A DNA stretch of 38,682 nt, taken from an uncultured Rhodobiaceae bacterium. Its GTDB lineage: Bacteria > Pseudomonadota > Alphaproteobacteria > Parvibaculales > Parvibaculaceae. This document shows positions 10,591 through 19,319 of the stretch, piece by piece (within the stretch, counting starts at the first letter, position 1; each line of letters starts with the position of its first letter). The stretch lies in the NCBI GenBank assembly GCA_913057645.1, contig CAJXOU010000030.1:1-38682 (forward strand), read 5' to 3'. The translations under genes were made by a program, and so were the position numbers. A model generated the notes under the pieces. That model did no database searches. It had not been told where the DNA came from and saw only the letters and a list, made by a program, of their open reading frames with translations.

Positions 10591-11583
10591 ATGACCGAAA
10601 CCGGGGCACCTCCCGCCCACAGCCGCCTGCCCGCGGGCACCACCTGCTGGGTGCTGACGAATGGCATGGCGGGCTTCGAGAGCCAGGTGCTCGGCGTCGC
10701 GGAGGCATTGGGCCTCGCGCCGGAGATGAAACGTGTTTCCTCCGCCCCGCCTTTCAAATGGATGGCGCCCTGGGGCCCGGCCCAGCCGAACGAAACCGTA
10801 GCTCCGCCCTGGCCGGACCTGCTGATCGCTTCCGGACGGCAATCTATTCCCTACGCCCGAATGATCGGCAGAAAGTCCGGCGGGCGGACCTTCACCGTGA
10901 TCCTGCAGGACCCGCGCGTCGATCCGGCCAAATTCGATTTCGTCTGGGCGCCCGCTCATGACCGGCTGACGGGTCCGAACGTGCTTTCCACCGCCGTCTC
11001 GCCTCATCGGCTGACACGTGAAAGGCTAGCGAGGGAAGCAACTCATTTCGAACCGCAGGTCGCGCACCTGCCTCATCCCCGCGTCGCAGTCCTGATCGGC
11101 GGCACGAATGCGGTCTACCGGCTGACCGAAGAGGTCGCTGCCCGGCTCGGCAAGGACCTTGCCGCCATTGCGGACAAGGGCGCCGGGCTGATGGTGACGC
11201 CATCCCGCCGCACGGGCGAAAAGCAGACGCAAATCCTGATGGAAACGCTGAAGGACAAGCCCGCGCTCGTCTGGGACGGGACAGGCGCCAACCCCTATTT
11301 CGGATTCCTGGGGCAAGCCGACGCCGTCATCGTCACCTGCGACTCGGTCAACATGGTCGGCGAGGCGGCATTTACGGGAAAACCGGTCCATGTGGTGGAA
11401 CTCGAGGGCGGCTCGCCGAAATTTCGTCGGTTTCTCGATGCCATCTACGCAACCGGCGCCGCACGCCCGTTCCGGGGCGAGCTTGAAAGCTGGGTGTACG
11501 AGCCATTAAATGCTACCGAGGAGATCGCGGACGCGATCGCAGCGCGCTTCGCGGCAAAAAGAGCGCAATCGAAAAAGGGTTAA
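10591..11583 (+). CDS. Mitochondrial fission ELM1 family protein (DUF1022), GT-B-like
   Basis: A 330-residue bacterial relative of plant ELM1. In bacteria this family is usually treated as a putative glycosyltransferase-like protein and its activity is not established. Family features seen: WVLTNGMAGFESQVLGVAEALG near the N-terminus, PDLLIASGRQSIPYARMI, VWAPAHDRLTGPNVLSTAVSPHRLT, a central VAVLIGGTNAVYRL, GLMVTPSRRTGEKQ, and VTCDSVNMVGEAAFTGKPVHVVELEGGSPKF toward the C-terminus, which resembles the donor-binding region of GT-B enzymes. There is no signal peptide. A hairpin follows the stop, and the 2OG-oxygenase gene begins 128 bp downstream in the same direction. Confidence 0.88.
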   Translation: MTETGAPPAHSRLPAGTTCWVLTNGMAGFESQVLGVAEALGLAPEMKRVSSAPPFKWMAPWGPAQPNETVAPPWPDLLIASGRQSIPYARMIGRKSGGRTFTVILQDPRVDPAKFDFVWAPAHDRLTGPNVLSTAVSPHRLTRERLAREATHFEPQVAHLPHPRVAVLIGGTNAVYRLTEEVAARLGKDLAAIADKGAGLMVTPSRRTGEKQTQILMETLKDKPALVWDGTGANPYFGFLGQADAVIVTCDSVNMVGEAAFTGKPVHVVELEGGSPKFRRFLDAIYATGAARPFRGELESWVYEPLNATEEIADAIAARFAAKRAQSKKG

Positions 11584-11589
11584 TCGGGT

Positions 11590-11607
11590 GCGGCAATTCG
11601 TTGCCGC
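11590..11607 (+). terminator. Hairpin after the ELM1-family gene
   Basis: GCGGCAA (11590-11596), TTCG loop, TTGCCGC (11601-11607): a perfect 7-bp stem beginning 7 bp after the TAA stop. Only a short T-run (ATTTGGG) follows, so it may stabilise the 3' end rather than terminate. Confidence 0.4.
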
Positions 11608-11711
11608 GACATTTGGGACGTTGCGGCAGCCGCGTTAAGCTCCGCATCATCCTCCGCGAGCTAGAACAAGGCGCCCGGACGGCGGGCGGCACAGACAAGG
11701 CAGACGGCATC

Positions 11712-12359
11712 ATGAGCCTGATCGACATCGACGCGCTGCGCGCCACCCCGCTGAAGACAGAGCCTTACGACTATCTCGTGGTGCCCGCCTTCGTGACGGG
11801 CAAGGCGCTGGACAGTGTGATCGCCGACTTCCCGAACATCCAGTCGACCGGTTCCATTCCGCCGAGCGAGCTCGACATCTATGGCAGCTTCGGACAGTTG
11901 CTCGACGAGATGAACGGTCCGGATTTCCGTGACGTCATCGAGGAAAAATTCGGCGTCGATCTTACCGGCCGGCCGACAATGTTCACGGTGCGCGGCTATT
12001 GCGCGCGCAACAATGGCAAGATCCACACCGACACGCCCTCGAAGATCATCACCGTGCTGCTCTATCTCAACCAGGAATGGGAAGCGGGCGGCGGCCGCCT
12101 GCGCATTCTCCGTTCCGGCACGGATCTCGACGATGCGGCGGAGGAAGTCTCGCCCAATGGCGGCACGCTTCTGATCTTCAAGCGTTCCGAAAATTCATGG
12201 CACGGCCACGAGCCCTTCGAGGGCCAGCGCCGCGCGATCCAGATGAACTGGGTTACGGATGAAGACGTGGTCGCCCATGAGCAGCGCCGCCATCGCTTCA
12301 CCTCGACGCTGAAGCGCCTCAACCCGTTCGGCAACCGCGCCACCCGGGAAACCGCATGA
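11712..12359 (+). CDS. 2OG-Fe(II) oxygenase superfamily protein
   Basis: Predicted dioxygenase using Fe(II), oxygen and 2-oxoglutarate to hydroxylate an unknown substrate. The 215-residue product has the double-stranded beta-helix signature: iron-binding HTD at His105/Asp107 (GKIHTDTP), a distal His in NSWHGHEPF (164 or 166), and the 2OG-binding arginine in GQRRAIQMNW (173-174). TVLLYLNQEWEAGGGRLRIL is the typical strand pair between them. The ATG at 11712 is chosen as the first one giving an intact N-terminus (MSLIDIDALR). Its stop overlaps the next start as ATGA, so its partner is probably the 659-residue unknown protein. The C-terminus is basic (RRHRFTSTLKRLNPFGNRATRE). Confidence 0.88.
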   Translation: MSLIDIDALRATPLKTEPYDYLVVPAFVTGKALDSVIADFPNIQSTGSIPPSELDIYGSFGQLLDEMNGPDFRDVIEEKFGVDLTGRPTMFTVRGYCARNNGKIHTDTPSKIITVLLYLNQEWEAGGGRLRILRSGTDLDDAAEEVSPNGGTLLIFKRSENSWHGHEPFEGQRRAIQMNWVTDEDVVAHEQRRHRFTSTLKRLNPFGNRATRETA

Positions 12360-14335
12360 CCCTGCAGATCGAAACCTTCAAGAACGCCGATCTTTCGCAT
12401 GGCTGGCGGCCGGGCAACAACGCCGGCGGCGCAACGCTCTTCAAGGCGCTCGGCCACCCGCTGACCGCGCCGAAGGGACAGGCGCTGATCGCGGACCTCG
12501 CGAAAGCCGGTCCCGTCGCGGTCTACGACCCGACCGGCACCATCGGCAATTTCCACGCCTACTACGATCTCGGCCGCCTCGACATCGCGGGCTATTACGT
12601 CCAGCGCGTCGAGGACCTGGGCGGAACCTTTCTCGGTCATGACGCAAAACCCGTCAGCGCGATGAAGACGTCCGGCGCGAAGGCCGTGCTCGTCCTCCTC
12701 TTCGATGCGCAGAAGACGTTGCCGTCCATCCAGCATGTCTTCCCGGACGGTGCACGTGTCGCAACGCTCGACGAGATTCGCCTGCCCGACGACATGCTGA
12801 CCAACAAGTCGAACTATCTCGACCCGATGAACTTCGCGACCAACTTTGCGCTGATGCGCGAGAAAAAGGGCGCGAACGGCCATGACGGGATGCATACCCG
12901 CGTTGCGAGCGCGAACTACTGGGCGCTGCACGGCGCGGAGAATCCGGAACTCTGGCTCTGCCTTTTCGGCGAAACGGGCGAGCAGCTTGCCGAGTGGCGC
13001 GAAACGTTGCCCGGGCCCGGCGCCCCCTTCACCATCGACAGCGCGGAAGTGCGGACCCGCTTCGGCCTCGACGACTTCACCGGCTCGCTCTTCATTCATG
13101 CCGTGCGCATCAAGGGCCACGATGTCGTCAAATACGCGCTCGACATGTATGGCGAGAACGGCCTCGCGCTGTCCTGCAGCCATGACGCCAACGCCTGGCC
13201 GGCGGACTACTACGCCGGCATGCCCGCGGGCGACGCGGATGAGCGTGTCACGCTCTTCGTGCAGAACTCGCATCCGATGCCGATCCCGCCGCGCACCGTC
13301 GGCCTCAACATCATGGGCGCGCAGGATGTCGTCTGGTACGAGGACGAAATCCCGCCCTTCGGCACGCGCGGGATTCCCGTCGAAAGTCTGCTGCCGGACG
13401 CGAAATGGCCGGATCAGATCGAGGTCGTCGCCGGGCGCTATTTCGTGCGGCCGCGCTACGAGGTCAAGCGCGAAGGCGGCCAGCGCCGCATCGCGCACGC
13501 CAATGTCGAGCGCACAGACCTGAAGCCGAACCCGGACATTCCCGGTCTCGAGAAGCACATGGGCAAGGGCTACATCATGCCGCTGCCCGTTCTGCCCCGC
13601 GATCGCTTCGAAACCGTGATGCTGCCGACGCCGATGGCGCGCGACGAGCATGAACTGCCGCTCCGCGCCGAGATGATCGACGCCGACGGCACGGTTGTCG
13701 CCTCGAAGTATCTGGGCCGCATCCCCCGCCGCGAAAGCGTCGAGGTCGATATCGAGAAATGGATGAAGGAAGAGGCGCTGAAGCTCCCCTCGGGCTACGG
13801 CCATGTCGAGTTTCTGTACGACTTCCGCGAAGGCGGCGAGGCAAACGGCTGGCTCCACGCGCTCGGCCGCTTCGAGCAGAAATCGAGCGGACACCGGGCG
13901 GAAACGATCTTCGGCGCGCATATCTACAACACCGCCGTGATCTACAAGGACGAGCCGCAGAGCTACACCAACAAGCCGCCCGGGCTCACCACCCGCCTTT
14001 TCCTCCGGATCGCCGGCCCCGCGCTCGAGGACGGATCGCTCGACACGCTCTGCCACCTGATCTACCCGGCCTCGAGCGACTGGCACCCGAAGAGCTCGAC
14101 GCTCCTCATCCTTCATGACGCCGACGGCAAGCCCGTCGCCGAAAGGAAGGTCGAGATTGCCTGCGGCGGTTCCTTCCACTGGCGCCTGTCGGAAATGTTC
14201 GGCGCGGAAGAACGCGAGCGCATGGGCGGCACCGGCTATGTCATCATCCGTGACACGACCTGCCGCCTCTTCGGCTTCCACGGGCTCGTGAACGGCGAGA
14301 AGAGCTTCTGCCTCGATCACATGTTCGGGTTCTGA
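12356..14335 (+). CDS. Conserved hypothetical protein, 659 residues, translationally coupled to 2OG oxygenase
   Basis: I do not recognise the family. The N-terminal 170 residues look alpha/beta (AVYDPTGTIGNFHAYYDLGRLDIAGYYVQRVEDL, GAKAVLVLLFDAQKTLPSIQHVFPDG). The rest is rich in predicted beta strands and aromatic residues, with segments such as PELWLCLFGETGEQLAEW, GLALSCSHDANAWPADYYAGMP, HNxAVIYKDEP-like HIYNTAVIYKDEP and the C-terminal GFHGLVNGEKSFCLDHMFGF. There is no signal peptide, membrane segment or repeat. Its start overlaps the oxygenase stop by 4 bp, so the two are made together. It might be the oxygenase substrate, a scaffold, or an enzyme of a surface-modification pathway with the ELM1-like protein; this is inference only. 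Codon use is like the neighbours, so it is native. Confidence 0.9.
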   Translation: MTLQIETFKNADLSHGWRPGNNAGGATLFKALGHPLTAPKGQALIADLAKAGPVAVYDPTGTIGNFHAYYDLGRLDIAGYYVQRVEDLGGTFLGHDAKPVSAMKTSGAKAVLVLLFDAQKTLPSIQHVFPDGARVATLDEIRLPDDMLTNKSNYLDPMNFATNFALMREKKGANGHDGMHTRVASANYWALHGAENPELWLCLFGETGEQLAEWRETLPGPGAPFTIDSAEVRTRFGLDDFTGSLFIHAVRIKGHDVVKYALDMYGENGLALSCSHDANAWPADYYAGMPAGDADERVTLFVQNSHPMPIPPRTVGLNIMGAQDVVWYEDEIPPFGTRGIPVESLLPDAKWPDQIEVVAGRYFVRPRYEVKREGGQRRIAHANVERTDLKPNPDIPGLEKHMGKGYIMPLPVLPRDRFETVMLPTPMARDEHELPLRAEMIDADGTVVASKYLGRIPRRESVEVDIEKWMKEEALKLPSGYGHVEFLYDFREGGEANGWLHALGRFEQKSSGHRAETIFGAHIYNTAVIYKDEPQSYTNKPPGLTTRLFLRIAGPALEDGSLDTLCHLIYPASSDWHPKSSTLLILHDADGKPVAERKVEIACGGSFHWRLSEMFGAEERERMGGTGYVIIRDTTCRLFGFHGLVNGEKSFCLDHMFGF

Positions 14336-14344
14336 GCTCTCAGA
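14331..14344. terminator. Small inverted repeat across convergent stop codons
   Basis: TCTGAG (14331-14336), CT, CTCAGA (14339-14344). Both TGA stops, one on each strand, lie inside the arms; only 4 bp separate the two genes. No U-run is present, so termination is uncertain. Confidence 0.3.
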
Positions 14345-16127
14345 GCCGGTCGAGCGTTATGCTTTCCGGATCGAACGCTGCCGCTTCCTTCAGCAACTCG
14401 GCGGTGTAGCTCGCCGTTGCTTCGCCGGCGGCCTCCTGCGCTTTCATCAGCCCATAGAGCGACCACGCATTGTTCGGATGCCGGACAAGTGCGGCGCGGA
14501 ATTCATCGGCCGCCGCCTCTGCATCGCCGGAGGCCAGCAGCACCGCACCGAGCGTCTGCTCGACGGGATAATACCAGTAAGGCGGTTCGGTATAGGCAAG
14601 CGCGCTCTGCAGCGTCACCGCTTCTTCCAGTTTCGCCTTCGCGGCATCGAACGCTCCTTCGTGCCAGTCGATACGGGCCCGCAGAACCAGTTCGGAAAGC
14701 CGCAGGATATCGGGCGCAGGTAGCATCTGGTCTGCAAGCGCAATTGTCTCCGGGTCCTCGCGCAACGCGGCAATCGCGTCGGCTTCCGCAGCCGCTCGTT
14801 CCGCATCGCCCGCGCGGATCGCGGCAACGCCATGCACATAACGCCAGATCCCCTTGACGAAGGGCAGCTCCTCCGGCGGTTCCGGCATGTTGGCGATGTC
14901 TTCATCCGTACCGAAATCGAGATAGGCGTAGTAAGGCGCAACCTTGACCGGCTGCACCAGCGCCGCCGTTTTCACCGCCTCGAACGGCACCAGCGCATCG
15001 AGCTTGCGCGCGTATTCAAGCGCCGTCTCGCCGTCGCCCGCCATCTGCGCCGACACCAGTACGAAATGAACATTGTGCGGGTAATAGCCGTAGCGATAGA
15101 GGTCCGAGCCCTGCGTCTTCGCCAGGTAGTCCTCGTCGACGCCCACCGCCTTCACGTTGGTCTCGAGCGAATCGAGATAGCGTCCGATGCGGAAATAGAT
15201 GTGCCCCGGCATATGGACGAGATGCCCCGCGCCGGGCATCAGACCGGCCAGACGGTCCGCCCCGGGCTCGGCGCGTTCCGGCATGGCGGAAGCTTCCATC
15301 ATGTGAATCTGCAGATGGATCGCACCGGGATGGTTCGGGTTGGCGTCGAGAACGCCCTCAACCGCCGCAATGGCCTTTGCAATATGCGGCTTCGGCGTCT
15401 GGTAGTCGCGCTCCCAGTAATCCCAGGGCGAGAGGTCCATGAGCGCTTCGGCGTAAAGCGTGGCGATATCCTGATCGTCCGGAAACCGCGCATGCGCTTC
15501 GCCGAGCGCATCGGCATATTGCCGGTCGAGTTCCGCCCGCTCGCCCGGCGCATAGCGAAGCGCCAGTGCCTCGATGAGCGCGCGTTCCTTCTCGCTCGCT
15601 CCCTCCGCCAGCTCCTGCGCCTTGGCTATGGCAACATTGGCGGGCGTCGCCGCCGCATCGGCCATCGGCGCATTGATGTTCGGGCCATGCGCTTTCGCCT
15701 CGCCCCAGTAGCAGAGGGCGCAGGACGGGTCGAGCGCCTGCGCCTTGCGGAACGAGCGGATCGCTTCCCAATGGTTGAATCCGTAGAGAAGCGCGAGCCC
15801 CTGATCGAAATAGGTCTGCGCTTCGGCGCTCGCGGTCGTGACGGGGAAACTCCGCTCGCCGAGCCCCGGCCAGAGCGGCACCTGATCCGCGTTCCCGGTC
15901 GAGGCCTGCGCGGCAGAAGCCAGCGCAAGCTGGAAGGACGGCTTGAAAAAGGCCGCCCGGCTCTGCCCCTCGCGTCCGCACTGGTTCTGCGCGATCAGCC
16001 GCGGATCGAGCAATATATCGAGATCGCTTTCGGAGAGCTTCGTCTCCTGCGGAAGCACGCTCGCAAAGAATGCGGCACCCGCAATCGCGGTCGCGCCAAT
16101 GGTGATGAGGAAGGACGGCCTGGCCAT
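14340..16127 (-). CDS. Tetratricopeptide-repeat protein with N-terminal export signal
   Basis: A 595-residue protein starting MARPSFLITIGATAIAGAAFFASVLP, a signal peptide or membrane anchor, so it is probably periplasmic. TPR-like units are visible at about 105-145 (AQTYFDQGLALLYGFNHWEAIRSFRKAQALDPSCALCYWGEAKAHG) and near the C-terminus (LLASGDAEAAADEFRAALVRHPNNAWSLYGLMKAQEAAGE). In between are GAIHLQIHMMEAS and AGHLVHMPGHIYFRIGRY, His-rich motifs seen in a widespread uncharacterised family of exported TPR proteins. Cys pairs (CALCY) are present. No enzymatic function can be assigned. The ATG at 16127 has GAGGG just upstream. It is convergent with the 659-residue gene and divergent from the peroxiredoxin across 361 bp. 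Confidence 0.88.
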   Translation of the reverse strand: MARPSFLITIGATAIAGAAFFASVLPQETKLSESDLDILLDPRLIAQNQCGREGQSRAAFFKPSFQLALASAAQASTGNADQVPLWPGLGERSFPVTTASAEAQTYFDQGLALLYGFNHWEAIRSFRKAQALDPSCALCYWGEAKAHGPNINAPMADAAATPANVAIAKAQELAEGASEKERALIEALALRYAPGERAELDRQYADALGEAHARFPDDQDIATLYAEALMDLSPWDYWERDYQTPKPHIAKAIAAVEGVLDANPNHPGAIHLQIHMMEASAMPERAEPGADRLAGLMPGAGHLVHMPGHIYFRIGRYLDSLETNVKAVGVDEDYLAKTQGSDLYRYGYYPHNVHFVLVSAQMAGDGETALEYARKLDALVPFEAVKTAALVQPVKVAPYYAYLDFGTDEDIANMPEPPEELPFVKGIWRYVHGVAAIRAGDAERAAAEADAIAALREDPETIALADQMLPAPDILRLSELVLRARIDWHEGAFDAAKAKLEEAVTLQSALAYTEPPYWYYPVEQTLGAVLLASGDAEAAADEFRAALVRHPNNAWSLYGLMKAQEAAGEATASYTAELLKEAAAFDPESITLDRL

Positions 16128-16488
16128 GGGACCCTCGCGCTTTCTGAATGGTGAATGGCGCGGAAGCTACCCGAACTGTTCCCCGGTTCCCAAAACAAAC
16201 ACGACCGGAAAGCGGAACAGTCAAAAGAGCCGGAGTCTCGGTCAATCGCCCGCCCCATAGATCCTCTTGCGGCGCGAAACAGGCAAACATCTGGCAATCG
16301 CGTTCGAATCTCCCTACACCGCAGAAAGCCGCAGAAACCCTGCCGCTGCCCCCTGCCGGCGCCTGCCCTGACAACATGTCGCAGCGCAGCAAAATCCCTT
16401 GAAATATTTTTAGAATAAGTCTAACTAGCGGGAAAGGGCGGCGCGTGCCGTCCAGCCAGTTTCTCAGCCAGTCAAAGGAGTTTTCCGC
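16128..16488. other. Divergent regulatory region between TPR gene and peroxiredoxin
   Basis: 361 bp without a believable gene. It holds an imperfect ICE-like palindrome at 16409-16425, a TTGAAA at 16399-16404 that could be a -35 element, and an AAAGGAG ribosome-binding site at 16474-16480. The half closer to the TPR gene shows nothing I can name. Confidence 0.55.
16409..16425. promoter_or_regulatory. ICE-like (Irr-type) palindrome upstream of peroxiredoxin
   Basis: TTTAGAATAAGTCTAAC matches the rhizobial iron control element TTTAGAA-N3-TTCTAAA at 12 of 14 defined positions. It lies just downstream of TTGAAA (16399-16404), overlapping the likely promoter spacer/-10, a position suited to repression. 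A related site stands upstream of dps. Irr is known to bind such boxes in other alphaproteobacteria; binding here is inferred. Confidence 0.5.
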
Positions 16489-17094
16489 ATGGCCGTTCTC
16501 GTAGGCAAACAGGCCCCCGATTTCACCGCAGCCGCCGTTCTGCCGGATGGCGACATCGTCGAGGACTTCAACCTCCGCGAATATCTCAACGGCTCGTACG
16601 GGCTCGTTTTCTTCTACCCGCTGGACTTCACCTTCGTGTGCCCCTCGGAAATCCTCGCCTATTCGAACCGCGTGCCGAAATTCGAGGAGATGAACGTGAA
16701 GGTCGTCGCCGTCTCGGTCGACAGCCAGTTCACGCATGCCGCATGGCGCAACACCGCGCCGAACGACGGCGGCCTCGGCCCCGTGAAGTTCCCGATGGTG
16801 GCCGACATGACGAAGCAGATCGCGCGCGACTATGACGTGCTGATCGAGAAGGACGGCGTGGCGCTGCGCGGCACCTTCCTGATCGACCGCGATGGCGTCG
16901 TCCGCCACCAGCTCGTGAACGACCTCCCCCTCGGCCGCAATGCCGACGAAGCGCTGCGCATGGCCGACGCGCTCCAGTTCCACGAGGAACACGGCGAAGT
17001 CTGCCCCGCCGGCTGGAACAAGGGCGATGAAGGCATGAAGGCGGACGCCGAGGGCGTCGCGAAGTACCTCGGCACCCACGCCGAGGCGCTCTGA
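16489..17094 (+). CDS. Typical 2-Cys peroxiredoxin (AhpC/Prx1 type)
   Basis: Reduces hydrogen peroxide and organic peroxides. Peroxidatic Cys51 sits in FYPLDFTFVCPSEI, and the resolving Cys is near residue 172 in HGEVCPAGWNKG, which together define the typical 2-Cys class. The strand AVSVDSQFTHAAWRN and FPMVADMTKQIARDYDVL are characteristic, as is GTFLIDRDGVVRHQLVNDLPLGRNADEALR. Length 201 is usual. The ATG at 16489 has AAAGGAG eight bases upstream. The thioredoxin reductase gene follows 104 bp downstream, which makes thioredoxin the likely electron donor instead of AhpF. The upstream ICE-like box suggests iron- or peroxide-linked control. Confidence 0.96.
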   Translation: MAVLVGKQAPDFTAAAVLPDGDIVEDFNLREYLNGSYGLVFFYPLDFTFVCPSEILAYSNRVPKFEEMNVKVVAVSVDSQFTHAAWRNTAPNDGGLGPVKFPMVADMTKQIARDYDVLIEKDGVALRGTFLIDRDGVVRHQLVNDLPLGRNADEALRMADALQFHEEHGEVCPAGWNKGDEGMKADAEGVAKYLGTHAEAL

Positions 17095-17198
17095 GCCTCT
17101 CTTTTGGCGGGCCCCGCCGGTCCCTATATAGTGGACTGCAGGGCCCGCCTCTCGACCCGCCCATCCGCCCTTCACGGCCCCAAGCGCACGGAAGCATC

Positions 17199-18203
17199 AT
17201 GTCCGACACGAAACACGCGAAAGTCCTCATCATCGGCGCCGGCGCCGCTGGCTATACGGCCGCGATCTACGCCGCGCGCGCCATGCTGGAACCCGTCCTC
17301 ATCCAGGGCATCCAGCCGGGCGGCCAGCTCACCATCACGACCGATGTCGAGAATTATCCGGGCTTCGCCGAGGCCATTCAGGGCCCCTGGCTGATGGAGC
17401 AGATGGAAGCGCAGGCGCGCGCCATGGGCACCGAGATGATCGCGGATACGATCGTCTCCGCCGACCTGAAGAAGCACCCCTTCGAACTCAAGGGCGACAG
17501 CGGCACGGTCTATACCTCGGACGCGCTCATCATCGCGACGGGCGCCCAGGCGAAGTGGCTCGGCATTCCCTCCGAAGAAAAGTTCCAGGGCTTCGGCGTT
17601 TCGGCCTGCGCGACCTGCGACGGCTTCTTCTATCGCGGCAAGGAAGTGATCGTGGTCGGCGGCGGCAACTCCGCCGTCGAGGAAGCGCTGTTCCTCACGA
17701 ATTTCGCGACGAAGGTAACGGTGGTTCATCGTCGCGACACGTTCCGCGCCGAGAAGGTCATGCAGGAGCGCCTCTTCAACAATCCGAAGATCGAAGTGGT
17801 CTGGGATTCGCAGATCGAGGAAATCGTCGGCGACGACAACCCGCCCGGCGTCACCGGTGCGCGGGTGAAAAACGTCAAGACCAGCGAGATCACCGAAATC
17901 AAGGCCGACGGCGTCTTCATGGCGATCGGCCATTCGCCCGCGACCGAACTCTTCAAGGACCAGTTGAAGACCAAGGCGGGCGGCTATCTCGTGACCGCGC
18001 CGGACTCGACCGCGACCAGCATCCCCGGCGTCTTCGCCGCAGGCGACGTCACGGACGACATCTACAGGCAGGCCGTGACAGCAGCGGGCATGGGCTGCAT
18101 GGCTGCCCTCGAAAGCGAACGCTGGCTTACGGGCCAGGAAGCGGAAAAGGCCGGCAAGGGCCCCGGCCCGCTCGAGCGCTCCCGCGAGGCGGAAACCGCC
18201 TGA
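17199..18203 (+). CDS. trxB: Thioredoxin-disulfide reductase TrxB
   Basis: FAD- and NADPH-dependent low-molecular-weight thioredoxin reductase. The FAD-binding motif is IIGAGAAGYTAAIYAARA near the N-terminus, the redox centre CATC is at Cys137/Cys140 (SACATCDGFFYRGKE), the NADPH-binding motif is VVGGGNSAVEEALFL, and the C-terminal FAD motif is GVFAAGDVTDDIYRQAVTAAGMGC. Length 334 is slightly longer than the roughly 320 norm because of a polar tail after the core. The ATG at 17199 follows GGAAG. A TATATA at 17125-17130, after a GC-rich hairpin (about 17106-17118), may be its own -10. A strong intrinsic terminator follows. Together with the peroxiredoxin it forms a peroxide-reducing relay. Confidence 0.97.
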   Translation: MSDTKHAKVLIIGAGAAGYTAAIYAARAMLEPVLIQGIQPGGQLTITTDVENYPGFAEAIQGPWLMEQMEAQARAMGTEMIADTIVSADLKKHPFELKGDSGTVYTSDALIIATGAQAKWLGIPSEEKFQGFGVSACATCDGFFYRGKEVIVVGGGNSAVEEALFLTNFATKVTVVHRRDTFRAEKVMQERLFNNPKIEVVWDSQIEEIVGDDNPPGVTGARVKNVKTSEITEIKADGVFMAIGHSPATELFKDQLKTKAGGYLVTAPDSTATSIPGVFAAGDVTDDIYRQAVTAAGMGCMAALESERWLTGQEAEKAGKGPGPLERSREAETA

Positions 18204-18238
18204 TAGCCCGCCAGAATCGCGGAACCCCACGGAAATCA

Positions 18239-18272
18239 GGGCCGTCCGGATACCTTCCGGGCGGCCCTTTTC
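18239..18272 (+). terminator. Rho-independent terminator after trxB
   Basis: GGGCCGTCCGG (18239-18249) pairs with CCGGGCGGCCC (18257-18267) with one T-G wobble and a 7-base loop, followed by TTTTCT. Starts 35 bp after the trxB stop. Confidence 0.88.
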
Positions 18273-18392
18273 TGTGCCTTTTCCGCCACTTCCAAAATAG
18301 ACCGTGTACGCATAATCTCCGCCGCGGTTTGGCGGTGAGGGCAGAAAACCCGCGCCGCCTCTTTTGGTATGAACCCACCCCGGAGATCCAGA

Positions 18393-19319
18393 ATGTCCTC
18401 CCCCGACATTATGTGGCCGAAGAAGACGCGCGAGCTGCACAGCAATCATTTCATTTCGACGATCTGGAACGATTTCAGGTTCCGCGACGATGACATCGTG
18501 ATCTCGACCTATGGCAAGGCGGGCACGACCTGGACGCAGCAGATCGTGGGTCAGCTCATCTTCAATGGCGCCGAAGACGTGCCCGTGAACGAACTTTCAC
18601 CCTGGCTCGATCTGCGCGTTCCGCCGCCTGAGATCAAGTTGCCGCTCATCGAGGCACAGACCCACCGGCGTTTCGTGAAGACGCATCTGCCCGTCGATGC
18701 ACTCGTCTATTCTCCGAAAGCCAAGTACATCTATATCGGACGTGACGGGCGCGACGTGCTCTGGTCGATGTACAACCATCACGCCAATGCCAACGACGCC
18801 TTCTACGAAGCGATGAACGAGACGCCGGGCCTCGTCGGCGAGAAACTCGAGCGCGTGACGAGCGAAGTCCGGACCTATTTCAATACCTGGGTCGAACGAG
18901 ACGGCTACCCCTTCTGGTCGTTCTGGGAAAACGTGTCGAGCTGGTGGGCGATCCGTCACCTGCCGAACATTCACTTCATGCACTTCGAAGCGATGAAGCG
19001 GGACATGGAAGGCGAAATCCGCCGCCTCGCGGCCTTCCTCGACATCGAGATCGACGAAGCGCGCTGGCCGGCGATCGTCGAACATTGCAGCTTCGACTAC
19101 ATGAAGAAGCACGCGGACAAGAGCGCGCCGCTCGGCGGCGCATTGTGGGAAGGCGGTGCCTCCACCTTCATCAACAAGGGCACGAATGGCCGCTGGCGTG
19201 ACGTGCTGAGCGCGGAAGAATGCGCGAGCTACGAAGCGCTCGCGCGCGACAAGCTGGGCGAGGAATGCGCTCGCTGGCTGATGACCGGCGAAGGACTGGA
19301 TATCGCCCGTTCGGCCTAG
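18393..19319 (+). CDS. Sulfotransferase (PAPS-dependent, cytosolic-type fold)
   Basis: Transfers sulfate from PAPS to a hydroxyl or amine acceptor; the acceptor is unknown. The 5'-phosphosulfate loop is STYGKAGTTWTQQIVGQL (near residue 36), a catalytic-type His follows in RFVKTHLPVDAL, the 3'-phosphate motif is YIYIGRDGRDVLWSMYNHH (about 105), and the C-terminal GxxGxW motif is FINKGTNGRWRDVLS. Length 308 is typical of the family, which includes eukaryotic-like SULT enzymes. The start at 18393 is favoured by CGGAGAT 5 bases upstream; an ATG at 18369 in frame lacks a good site. It is isolated from trxB by a terminator and its stop overlaps the convergent HAD gene by 4 bp. Confidence 0.92.
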   Translation: MSSPDIMWPKKTRELHSNHFISTIWNDFRFRDDDIVISTYGKAGTTWTQQIVGQLIFNGAEDVPVNELSPWLDLRVPPPEIKLPLIEAQTHRRFVKTHLPVDALVYSPKAKYIYIGRDGRDVLWSMYNHHANANDAFYEAMNETPGLVGEKLERVTSEVRTYFNTWVERDGYPFWSFWENVSSWWAIRHLPNIHFMHFEAMKRDMEGEIRRLAAFLDIEIDEARWPAIVEHCSFDYMKKHADKSAPLGGALWEGGASTFINKGTNGRWRDVLSAEECASYEALARDKLGEECARWLMTGEGLDIARSA

